Notes under the pieces: generated by a model
What the model saw: the letters and a program-made list of their open reading frames with translations, nothing else
What the model was told of the DNA's origin: nothing
Database searches by the model: none
Assembly (NCBI GenBank): GCA_030849075.1
Contig: JASAOO010003340.1
Location: 1-43,958, forward strand
DNA length: 43,958 nucleotides
Source: Zelonia costaricensis
Lineage: Eukaryota; Euglenozoa; Kinetoplastea; Trypanosomatida; Trypanosomatidae
Direction: 5' to 3'
Made by a program: the position numbers and the translations under genes
Part shown: positions 1 through 8,340 of the stretch, one piece after another
How positions within the stretch are numbered: the stretch's first letter is position 1
Layout of the letters: the number at the start of each line of letters is the position of its first letter

Positions 1-329
1 TGTGTGTCTGTCAGCGTGTTTGTGCACCGTGTTTGTGTCGCAAGTTGACCGCATCGTCCCTCACCTCCCCTCCCCTCCCCCCCCCCCTGCCCCTCTCTCC
101 CATCGTCTCCCTAGTTGTGCTTTGAGCAACTTCATGAAGGCGAGTGTGTGTGTGTGTGTGTGTGTGCGTCTGCGGCGAAGCTTACCTGAGAACAACAGCG
201 GCGTCCTGCTCACACGACTTTCCCGCGGTGCACGCCACCACACAAACACACGAGCATAAAGGGCAGAACAAGAAGAGAATAGACAACACAAGCGTCAGCG
301 GGGGTAGGTCTGACCGACCTGCTGCGGCG
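1..329 (+). other. Spacer and 5' UTR upstream of the XRP2-like gene
   Basis: This stretch has no supported gene. It contains a TG-rich start, a pyrimidine/poly-C tract at about 61-112, an AG at 113-114 that would serve as spliced-leader acceptor, and a (GT)n run at about 145-168. If that acceptor is used the 5' UTR is about 215 nt. It would then carry one short upstream ORF (ATG at 134, stop ending at 259, 41 codons, mostly encoded by the GT repeat) that could lower translation of the main ORF. The frame of the main gene is open upstream through the GT repeat but has no ATG before 330. Confidence 0.7.
61..114 (+). promoter_or_regulatory. Candidate polypyrimidine tract and trans-splice acceptor (XRP2-like gene)
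   Basis: About 50 nt of almost pure C/T are followed by CTAG, whose AG is at 113-114. It is the first AG after the tract, as expected of a trypanosomatid spliced-leader acceptor, and lies 215 nt before the ATG. Confidence 0.5.
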
Positions 330-3300
330 ATGGGCAACTGCTCTAACAAGGCCGACGGCGTCGCAGCCGATCACCACAGCAACACACTCGACGATGATGA
401 CAACCTCCACCACGTCAGCGATGAGTTGAGCTCGCGGCTGCACCGCCGTGGCAACATCGCACGCGCCAACGCGAGGCACAGTGTGAAGGAGAAGCGGCGT
501 GGCACAAAGCAGCGCGGCAGTGCACACGCGATGGCTGCCACGCCGCCACGGGCGTCGCCTGCCGCACCTGCCGCCGCCGCGACGGCAGGTGCGGCGGCTG
601 CCCCGACCCTCTCACCGCCCAGTCCGCCTCCTGGCACTGTGTGCAGCATACTACCGCCGCTGCCACCCGCATCGGGCAGGCCCGCGCCAACGCTGTTGGC
701 CGATTCGGTCGCGCCGCCGCGCAACATGAACACGAGCAGCTCCACGACGGAGGTCAGCCCCGCAACCACCGCGCCGGCGTCCGACTTGCGCGTCGTCTCG
801 CTGGACAGCGTGGCCGTGCGCCTCGAGCAGGGCAGCAGCTACGTGTGGCTGCGGCAGTCCTATACGAACCCGCACCTCACAGCGAAGCCGCTCTTGCGCC
901 TCGGCGGCCTGCGACAGCTGCGCAACCGGAGTACTCACTTTCAGCAGCTCTGGGCCGTACTGGGCGAGGCGGCGTGCATGATTGGCCCCTACGCCGCCGC
1001 CGCCGCCGCCACCCCACCACTGGCGCAGACTCTCACGCCAGTGCCGACGCCACCGGCGCCGCAGTCTGACGAACCCAACAGTCCGCTCAACCTGCAACAG
1101 ACGTTGTCCGCCGTGTACGACGACAACACGCCCGTCGCACTCGGCCTGGACATGAAGACCAAATTGAGCCATCACGGCAACAGCAACAACGGCGGTGGGG
1201 GCGGGGCTGCAAGCAGGAGCGCGTCGCAGTCCTTGCCGCTCGGCGCCGCACCGCCAGAACGCCACCCCATCGTGAATGGCTCTCAGTGCGGTGAGGAGGT
1301 CCAAGCGCTGAGCCATGGCGACGTCAGCATCGAGGGCGACGCTGCGCACACGCACCCGCTCCTCTGCCGCGGTGCAGTGTTCCGGGACAAGCACATCTGG
1401 ATCCACAACCTGCGCCATCGCTCCTGCTTCGTGATGGAGGCGATGTCCGGCGTCGACGTGCACGAGTGCACCGACTCGCTGCTCGTGCTCGGCCCCACGG
1501 CCGGGGCCGTGTCGCTGTCCAACTGCCGGCGCTGCTGCGTCATCGCCGCGGCCGGGCAAGTGCGCATGCTTTCATGTGAATCGATGCTAATGTCGATGAC
1601 CGTGACAGGGCTGCCGGTGATCGAGAAGTGCACGCAGATCGGGGTGGCGCCGCTGCTCAGCTGGTACGCGTACAACGACCTACCAGCCCAGCTGCGTCAC
1701 GCGCACCTGTCCCCGTTCACCAACAACTACTCCACCATTCGCGACGCGACGCCGCCCACCTCCCAGGGCCCCTCCGGCGTGGGGATGCTCCCGCCAGCGG
1801 CGCTGCACCGCCGCAGCCTGAGTCTGAGCATGAGCAGCGGCAGCATCGCGCCGCCGGTGAACCCGACCCCGCAGTCGAACTTTGTGTACGTGGACCTGTG
1901 GGAGCTCGAGGGGGCGGTGTGGAAGGCGCTGGCGGAGCAGCGCTGGGCGCAGCTGATCGCTGAGACGAGCAGCAGCGATGCCGCCTTCAAGGTGGCGAAT
2001 GCGGTGGAGCAGGTGCGCGCGGCGGCCGCGGTGGCATCGTCGCCCCTCGCACAAGTGACGCCGACGAAGGGGGTCGGTGCGGCTGGGTTGGCCCCACTGC
2101 CGGCGGTGGACTTCTCGGACATTGCGCCGCGCGCGAAAGGGAAGCTGGCAACAGCCGCAGAGGCCGACGGCGGGTGTGGCCCCGCCGGGACGATGTCGAC
2201 CTCAGGCTCGAGGACAGCAGCCGCGCACGAGCCTCTGTCCGACGACCGTGATGTGAGCCCAGTGCGGCGGGCCCTCAGCGCCTTTCCCGTATCGCCGAGC
2301 GACAGCGACGAGGCCCGTGCGTCGGCGATCGACCCGCAACGCACGGAAGCCACGGCACCGGCGGCAGCCGCGGAGGCAACGGCAGCAGCAGCAGCAACCA
2401 CAGCAACAGCGGCGGCCGAAAGCGGCGGTGTTGAGGTGGACTTCGGGGGTGCCGAGTACGACTTCCGGTCGATGGTCTCGCTCAGCAACGTCACCGCCAG
2501 CACCATCGTCGGGCCCCCATCGTCAATGGCGCCGACGCGAACGCCGCTCTCATCGCAGGCGAAGGGGACGTCGCAGTCCACCAACATCAGCAGCGGAAGC
2601 GCTCGCATCGCGCAGGTGAAGAGCATCGCCGCCTCCGCCGCCGCGGGCGAAAGGGAGGCCGCGCCCCCGGCAGCCACCGCACACCCGGCGCAGCAGCAGG
2701 ATCGACATGGGCACCACCTGGTGGGCCTGCCTCGCTGGCGATTCGCCGGCTTCGGTGGCAGCGATCGGGATGCGATCACTGCGGCAGGCAGTGGAACATC
2801 GACCATCGACCACGGCGCCGCAGCCGCACTGCGAGTGCGCTCGTCGGCGCGTGCGGCGGAGGGGCTCGTGCGGACGGTGCTGCGCGCCGTTCCCCTTCTC
2901 CCGCTCTCGGCGCTCCCGCAGGCGGCGTCGGTGCTCGCAAGCGGCGGGGGCGGCGGCGCGTCAGGCGGCCCGGGGGGGGCGTGGCCGACGGCCCAGCCAC
3001 AGCAGCACACGCAAACGCGGCCTGCCGCGTCAGAGGAGGCCCGTGCGCCGCACAGCGGGAACGGCAGCCCCCCGTCGACGCAAGAAGGGCAGGCGGCTGG
3101 TGGCCGTCAACACGGCGGCGTCAGGCGTCACCGTCCCCAACAAGGGTCCCCGGCCTCCCCGCAAGGCGGCGGAGACAGCGACGGTGGGAGCCCCGCCGCG
3201 GTGCCGGCCAGGCCCGTGCCGTCGCCGCGCGAGCTCGCGAACTCGCAGTCACAGGACGGCAGCGGTGGACGCAAGAAGCGCGGGAAAAAAGGCAACAGCA

Positions 3301-4700
3301 GAGCGGCATCAGAGGAGCGGAGCGGGTCGCCAAGCTCACCAGAGTCGCCAAGGCTCGCGAGCGGGCCGTCCAGCCCTGATGCCGGCGCCGTCGCTGCTGC
3401 CGCGGCGCGGTTGCCTGCGACGAACCCGTTGGAGCTGCTGCTTGCCTTGTACACGCACACCTGCGCCGTGCCCGCCACCTTCGGCGCGCAGCTGATCCCC
3501 GCCGATTTCTTCGAGCAGCGCTGGAAGCTGAAGCTGGTGGTCATCACGAACAAGAACGGTGGCTGGGACCTTGCGCACCGCATAACGCGTGACATCGAGG
3601 AGTGCCGGCGGCAGTCGATGCTGGAGACGCTGCATGCCCTGCTGCACGCCCCGCCCCCGCCACTGCGGCGGGAGCGGGAGGAGAGGCGCAGTGCGTCAGC
3701 GGCGGGCAACGACGAACCGCGAAACCGGCGCTCCTCCTCGCGCGAGACGACCTCGACGCCGCCGGTCCCCGGCGAAGATGAAGACGACAATGACTCCTTC
3801 TCCGAGGCCCTGTACGCGTACCTCCGCTCCACCTCCCTGACGCAGCGGTGTGGGCCGGTGCTGCTGCTGAACACCGTGGAGCTGCGCTGCACGGAGACGG
3901 CGTTGCGCGAGTTCGTCGCGCCGGTCTTCTACAAGCTCTGCGAGCCTGTCGGTCTTTCCGGTGCGGCGGCGTCGGCGAAGGGGCCCGCTGGTGCGAAGGC
4001 GCAAGCCAAGCGAAGTGCGAGCAGCGGGGGCGTGGGTGGTGGAGGGGTGGTGGGGGGCCTCAAGCTGCCGTGGAAGCACTCGTCCTCCTCCTCCAACCCG
4101 GCAACGCCGTCGCGTGGGGGCCAGTCCGCCGCTGCCGCGACGGCGGAGCTCGAGCAGAACATCGAGGTGCGACGACTCTTCGGGTCCGCGATGGAGCGCA
4201 TGAGCGGGCAGACGTGCGTGGCGCTGCTGGCCCTCGTCGCACCCAAGGCACTCCCCCCATCCTTCCAGCGGCCGCCAACCGCCGGGGGCCGCAGCAGCGG
4301 CGGGGCGCTGACACCGGCCGAGCTCGCGGCGTGGGCGCAGCGCGCAGAGCAGGCCCGGCGGATCTTCACACCGCAGCCAGACCCGCCCGACTCGGAGGAC
4401 GACGAGGCGGCGGAGGGGGAGGCCGAAGCCGCGCGTGTCGGTGGTCAACGCGGTGACCCGACGCGGCCGCGGCCGGCGACCGCGCCCACATCGCGCGGGC
4501 CGACGTTCAACGCGGGGGGAGGCCGCGATGCCGCGGATGCCGCCGCGGCTGAGAAGTTCGTCGAAGAGCGCGTCTGGTCGAAGTGCGTCGTGCTGAACGT
4601 GACGGTGCCGACGCGGTTCATTTCGCTTCTGCAGAGCACGCTCTTCTTCAAGTCGCAGCTGCTGCTGGCCAGCTCGGCAGCGGACGTGCAACGTACGTGA
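330..4700 (+). CDS. XRP2/RP2-like protein with TBCC (C-CAP/cofactor C-like) domain, giant form
   Basis: The 1456-residue product starts at the first in-frame ATG. Its first residues, MGNCSN, form a classical dual-acylation signal (Gly2 myristoylation, Cys4 palmitoylation) like that of human RP2. Residues about 350-472 match the beta-helical TBCC domain, with Cys/Asn-rich turns, a QVR motif and a terminal NNYSTIRD segment. Arg412 in QVR sits where RP2 and cofactor C carry the arginine finger that stimulates GTP hydrolysis. RP2-family proteins are GAPs for ARL3/ARL2-type GTPases and act at the base of cilia/flagella and in tubulin quality control; that role is inferred here. Human RP2 has 350 residues. 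The extra length is low-complexity Ala/Ser/Pro/Gly sequence (about 480-1020) and a C-terminal region with ordered-looking blocks at about 1027-1110, 1156-1205 and 1409-1456, separated by disordered inserts. I could not recognise the NDPK-like domain of vertebrate RP2 in it. Confidence 0.88.
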   Translation: MGNCSNKADGVAADHHSNTLDDDDNLHHVSDELSSRLHRRGNIARANARHSVKEKRRGTKQRGSAHAMAATPPRASPAAPAAAATAGAAAAPTLSPPSPPPGTVCSILPPLPPASGRPAPTLLADSVAPPRNMNTSSSTTEVSPATTAPASDLRVVSLDSVAVRLEQGSSYVWLRQSYTNPHLTAKPLLRLGGLRQLRNRSTHFQQLWAVLGEAACMIGPYAAAAAATPPLAQTLTPVPTPPAPQSDEPNSPLNLQQTLSAVYDDNTPVALGLDMKTKLSHHGNSNNGGGGGAASRSASQSLPLGAAPPERHPIVNGSQCGEEVQALSHGDVSIEGDAAHTHPLLCRGAVFRDKHIWIHNLRHRSCFVMEAMSGVDVHECTDSLLVLGPTAGAVSLSNCRRCCVIAAAGQVRMLSCESMLMSMTVTGLPVIEKCTQIGVAPLLSWYAYNDLPAQLRHAHLSPFTNNYSTIRDATPPTSQGPSGVGMLPPAALHRRSLSLSMSSGSIAPPVNPTPQSNFVYVDLWELEGAVWKALAEQRWAQLIAETSSSDAAFKVANAVEQVRAAAAVASSPLAQVTPTKGVGAAGLAPLPAVDFSDIAPRAKGKLATAAEADGGCGPAGTMSTSGSRTAAAHEPLSDDRDVSPVRRALSAFPVSPSDSDEARASAIDPQRTEATAPAAAAEATAAAAATTATAAAESGGVEVDFGGAEYDFRSMVSLSNVTASTIVGPPSSMAPTRTPLSSQAKGTSQSTNISSGSARIAQVKSIAASAAAGEREAAPPAATAHPAQQQDRHGHHLVGLPRWRFAGFGGSDRDAITAAGSGTSTIDHGAAAALRVRSSARAAEGLVRTVLRAVPLLPLSALPQAASVLASGGGGGASGGPGGAWPTAQPQQHTQTRPAASEEARAPHSGNGSPPSTQEGQAAGGRQHGGVRRHRPQQGSPASPQGGGDSDGGSPAAVPARPVPSPRELANSQSQDGSGGRKKRGKKGNSRAASEERSGSPSSPESPRLASGPSSPDAGAVAAAAARLPATNPLELLLALYTHTCAVPATFGAQLIPADFFEQRWKLKLVVITNKNGGWDLAHRITRDIEECRRQSMLETLHALLHAPPPPLRREREERRSASAAGNDEPRNRRSSSRETTSTPPVPGEDEDDNDSFSEALYAYLRSTSLTQRCGPVLLLNTVELRCTETALREFVAPVFYKLCEPVGLSGAAASAKGPAGAKAQAKRSASSGGVGGGGVVGGLKLPWKHSSSSSNPATPSRGGQSAAAATAELEQNIEVRRLFGSAMERMSGQTCVALLALVAPKALPPSFQRPPTAGGRSSGGALTPAELAAWAQRAEQARRIFTPQPDPPDSEDDEAAEGEAEAARVGGQRGDPTRPRPATAPTSRGPTFNAGGGRDAADAAAAEKFVEERVWSKCVVLNVTVPTRFISLLQSTLFFKSQLLLASSAADVQRT

Positions 4701-4854
4701 CCGCCTCCCCCGTTTTCTTCATGGGTGGTGGGGAGGAATCAACTCGTTGCTGCTGATTTCCATGGCGTACATGTATTCGTGTGTGTGTGTGTGTGTGTGC
4801 ATTTTGGTGGTAGAAGAGAGTGCGTGCGTGGCGACGACCGTCGCCCACATCGAT

Positions 4855-4904
4855 ACACACACACACACACACACGCATACACACACACACACACACACAC
4901 ACAC
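4855..4904 (+). repeat. (CA)n microsatellite
   Basis: About 50 nt of CA dinucleotides with one interrupting CG/AT unit. It lies in the spacer after the XRP2-like gene and is probably length-polymorphic. Confidence 0.95.
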
Positions 4905-5511
4905 GGACGGAGAGAGACGTACGGCCTCTTTCTCTCTCTCTCCCTGTTCCTTGGCTTCGTTGCGCCTCCGTACAACTCTTGTACTTCAGGAGCCATGATG
5001 GCGTGGTGTGTTCCCGTGGCGCTCGCCCCTCCCCCCCCCCCCGCTCCCTTCCTCCCTCGCTGTCTTGATCTGCCTCTAGAGGTCCCTGTCTCACCCACAC
5101 AACGTCGTCATGTCCCCCACCCACCCACCCACCCCCTCTTCTCCCAGTCGTGTGTCGCCTTCTTCTTTTCATTTTTTCGTTGCATCATGGCATTGCTGAT
5201 ATGTTCGCGCTTCCAACACACACACACACACATATATGCGAGCGGGTACGAGGACCCGAATAGTGTGGCAGGTGCTGGGCGCGCTGGAAAAGGGGGAGGG
5301 AATTCTCGCTCTCTCTCTCTGTGCGGTGATTGTCATTAGTGTGACGGTTCGGTGTCACGACTGTGTTCCCTTCCTCCCCATACACACGCACACACGCGCA
5401 TTGGCAGTGTTGCTGCAGTTCCCCCTTAACACACGATGAAGAAAAAAAAAAGTTGAGAAGTAGGCGAGACGTCTCCGTACGAGGCCGCAGGCTTCTGCCG
5501 CTGTCGCTGAG

Positions 5512-5570
5512 TTCTTTCCTCCTCCCTCGCTTCTCTGCCCGTCTGCCTCCGCCGACCTTCTTCTCCACAG
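5512..5570 (+). promoter_or_regulatory. Candidate polypyrimidine tract and trans-splice acceptor (coiled-coil gene)
   Basis: A C/T-rich stretch runs directly into CCACAG with the AG at 5569-5570. This gives a 119-nt 5' UTR for the gene starting at 5690. It is the best-looking acceptor in the spacer. Confidence 0.55.
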
Positions 5571-5689
5571 CGCGCACACAGCCGTGCAGACGCGTCCCTC
5601 CCCACCCCACCCCACCCCCGCTCTCTCTCCTCTGCTCCTCTGCTCCTTGTGAGCAGCGCATTAGACACACGCACTCAGTGGCACGCGGG

Positions 5690-6658
5690 ATGCCGCCTCC
5701 CACGACCTCCCCCACCTCTGCGGCTTTGGCGGCCGCGTCGACCACCCCTGCCGCCATGACCCTCACGTCCTTCGCCCTCGAACGCATCTCGCGCAACCCG
5801 GCGCTGATCGGCGAGACGTCGCGTTCGCTGCGGCCACCGGCGGCCGCTGCGGCACCGAATGCCGGTTCCACAAGCCCACGAGGGGCCGTCGATGACGCTG
5901 CTGCGATCCCCAGCACGCTGGACCCGGCGCAGAGGGCCGTCCTGGCCCAGGCCGGCGCGTCCGGCAGCGCGTCGACAACAAACCCCGGCGCCCTGCTCGC
6001 CACCACCACGCTGATGCAGCGCGCCATTGTTGACGCGCCGCTGCTGCCGGTCGGTGGGTGCCACCTCCTGCACGAGCTTGTCTGGCCGCGCTTCCTGGCG
6101 AGCGTGGAGGCGGCGCGGCTCGTGGGCCTGCACCGCGTGGCGCTACGCCAGCAGCAGAGCACGAACTCCACCAGTAGTGTCACCACCTCCAGCAGAGCGA
6201 AGAACGGGGTCTTGGACGCCGGCGGTGGGGTTCTGCCCACGCCACTGCATGCGGCAGAGGGGGCGAGCGCCCTCGACAGCAGCGACGCCCGCACCGCCGC
6301 CGCCCCTGCAACCCCCGACGAGCTGAGCCGGAGTCTCTCCCGCGAGGCACTGCAAGTGCGGCTTGAGCAGGCGCAGACGCAGCTGGCCGACGCGCGTGAC
6401 GACCTGCAGCGCGGGCTGCGTAAGTTGGGCAAGCTGCTCGCCACCCTGCGCGCCTACGACGCCGTGCCGGCAGACGAACTGGCGCGTCAACAGCAGGACC
6501 TCACTCGCACGCTCTTCACGCCCGTGGCGGTCGAGCCGATGAGTACGGCGGTGGCACCGACGCCAGGGACGCCCCTGGCGAGCGCTCGCAGCACGCTCGG
6601 CAACGGGTCCGTCCTGGACGCGGCAGGTGGCGACCGCAAGCGCCAGCGCGACGCGTGA
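5690..6658 (+). CDS. Conserved-looking hypothetical protein with C-terminal coiled coil
   Basis: The 322-residue product starts at the first in-frame ATG; a second Met at residue 23 (5756) is an alternative start. I do not recognise the family. The N-terminal 90 residues are Ala/Pro/Thr-rich. A more ordered, hydrophobic segment (about 105-150) contains LLPVGGCHLLHELVWPRF. Residues about 210-275 are strongly helical with heptad-like Leu/Ala spacing and alternating charges, which suggests a coiled coil and an oligomeric or scaffold role. The extreme C-terminus (GGDRKRQRDA) is basic and could be a nuclear localisation signal. Third positions are strongly G/C, as in the neighbouring certain genes, and this supports real coding. 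No catalytic motif or membrane segment is seen, so function is unknown. Confidence 0.8.
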   Translation: MPPPTTSPTSAALAAASTTPAAMTLTSFALERISRNPALIGETSRSLRPPAAAAAPNAGSTSPRGAVDDAAAIPSTLDPAQRAVLAQAGASGSASTTNPGALLATTTLMQRAIVDAPLLPVGGCHLLHELVWPRFLASVEAARLVGLHRVALRQQQSTNSTSSVTTSSRAKNGVLDAGGGVLPTPLHAAEGASALDSSDARTAAAPATPDELSRSLSREALQVRLEQAQTQLADARDDLQRGLRKLGKLLATLRAYDAVPADELARQQQDLTRTLFTPVAVEPMSTAVAPTPGTPLASARSTLGNGSVLDAAGGDRKRQRDA

Positions 6659-7506
6659 GAATGGATGGGCTTCGTACCGTTTTTTTTCTCTTGTGTGTGT
6701 GGCTGTGTTTGGCGAGTTCCGGGGTGGTGGCTGCGTGTGTAAAAGAGGGAGCCAGAGTGGCGCTCTGAAGGTGCAATCCAGCGCGCGAGATAACCGGGAA
6801 CGTGAATGGGCGGGTACGTACTCCTGCTGCTGGCGCGCCTGCGCTTGTGATTGCGGCAGCGAGGAGTGTGCATGTGTGTGTGTGTGCCCTGCGCACCAGT
6901 ACCCTGCACAAGTCGCGCACGTGCACTACACGAACCTAACCAAAAGCACTGCGCCTGCTCCCTGCTCTCCCACTGCCGTCCCACTCTCTCACACTCCCTC
7001 TCTGCCCTTCTCCACGACATTGCATACTGTGTGTCGTTCCGGTCTCTCCATTAACACGGCCGCATACACACACACTCACACACCGCTGCCCCACCCACCT
7101 CCACCTTTCTCCTTTGTCCTGCTCTCTGCATTTTCGACACGCTGCTCCTCGCCATCACATGCAAACGCAGGAAGAGCCCCGGAGCGCAAGAGCCCACTCG
7201 AGCCACCACCACCCCCACCCCTTTCCCCACTCCACTCCCTCCCGCGCGCTTAGCCCCGCCTGTGTTCCACAATTCGACCTCATCGCCGCTTTGCCTCGTC
7301 TCGCCTCCCCCTCCCCCTTCCCTCGTGTCTTGAAGATCTACAACAGGTGCCCCCCAAAAAAAAAAAAACACACGCACGTCCAATCACCGCTGCAACTATT
7401 CTCTTCTCGTTGCTCTCACCCACTGCTTCCACCTCGCCCCTCACTTTGCTGTGCTGATACGCGCGTCGCTGCTCTCTTGCTGGAGCTCTCCGCCACCGTC
7501 CATCAG

Positions 7507-7568
7507 TGTGTCTGTGTGTCTGTCTGTGTGTGTGTGTGTCTGTCTGTGTGTGTGTGTGTGTGTGTGTG
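7507..7568 (+). repeat. (TG)n/(TCTG)n microsatellite
   Basis: About 60 nt of TG dinucleotides with interspersed TCTG units in the spacer. Confidence 0.92.
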
Positions 7569-8273
7569 AATCTGGCTGTTTGTCAGATCTTTGTGTTCTT
7601 CTCCGCCCCCGTCGCGCTTTTTCTCCGTTGACCTGCCCCATTGCAGCCACCTCTACGTAATAGAGAGGAAGGAGGCGCCTCTATTTGCGTGTGTCTATCT
7701 GCGTGTGTGTATGTGTGCGTGTGTGGACTGAAGTTATCAGTTTTCCCCTCACCCACCCCCATCCGTTCATCCTCTTCGTTTTCTCTCCGACCCGCTGTCA
7801 TCCTCGTTGTCTGTGTGTGTCTGTGTGTCTGTTCGTAGCTGTTGTTGCTGCTGTTGGTGTTGGTGGTTGCTGTTGTTGTTCTTGTTACGTCTTTCTTTAG
7901 TTTTGCTCTCCTGTTCCACGTGCGCTGCTGTGTACACCCTGCGCTCGCGCGCGGCACACAGGCGAAGCCACACAAATAAGACCGAGTAGATTCTGGTGGT
8001 GGTGGCAGTGGCAGTAGCGTTGCCGGCCCACTCATCCCACGTCTCTTCAAGGGAGTTTCTCCTCTTCTTCTTTTCCGCCCTCTCCACACTCGTACCCGCC
8101 ACCCTTCGACGTGTGTGTGTGTTGGTGCGTGTGCGTGTGTCGATACCCCCCCCCCCCGCCCAACCCTTCCTCTCTCACACTCACTCTCTCTGCCGCGGTC
8201 ACTGATCACCGTCAAATTGTGCGCTCCTGTCTGCGTACGTGTTCATCAGTGCCTGTGTGTGTGTGTGTGTGTG

Positions 8274-8331
8274 TTCATCTTTAATTCCCTCTCGTGCTTC
8301 TTCGTTGTCGTCTCGCGTGTGCTTCCCATAG
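8274..8331 (+). promoter_or_regulatory. Pyrimidine-rich tract and possible trans-splice acceptor just before the ATG
   Basis: A T/C-rich stretch without any AG ends in CCATAG (AG at 8330-8331), only 9 nt before the ATG at 8341. The previous AG is at 8248-8249, after another C/T-rich stretch (about 8161-8190), and would give a 91-nt 5' UTR. Which is used cannot be told from sequence. Confidence 0.35.
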
Positions 8332-8340
8332 TTGGCGCCC

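Larger units (their letters stand above)
4701..5689 (+). other. Spacer: 3' UTR of XRP2-like gene and 5' UTR of next gene
   Basis: There is no supported gene in this stretch. It holds a (TG)n run near 4780-4798, a long (CA)n tract at 4855-4904, a poly-C tract near 5028-5042, an ACCC-type repeat at about 5119-5134 and short CA runs near 5217-5231 and 5382-5397. A pyrimidine-rich region ends in an acceptor-like CACAG at 5566-5570. ORFs here read as Thr-His or Cys-Val repeats and are repeat artefacts. Confidence 0.7.
6659..8340 (+). other. Spacer between coiled-coil gene and ankyrin/DHFC gene
   Basis: No gene can be supported in these 1.7 kb. Contents include TG-rich stretches (6868-6884, 7507-7568, 7685-7725, 8110-8140, 8253-8274), an A12 run at about 7356-7368, and a GTT/GCT triplet-rich stretch at about 7842-7885. 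There are poly-C runs (e.g. 8146-8157) and several pyrimidine tracts. All ORFs read as Cys-Val, Thr-His or Ser-Leu repeats. Confidence 0.7.

Noticed and set aside
1727..3010. Minus-strand 427-codon ORF inside the XRP2-like gene (and similar long antisense ORFs inside other genes)
   Set aside because: Shadow frames caused by high GC; the plus-strand frame contains the recognisable domains.
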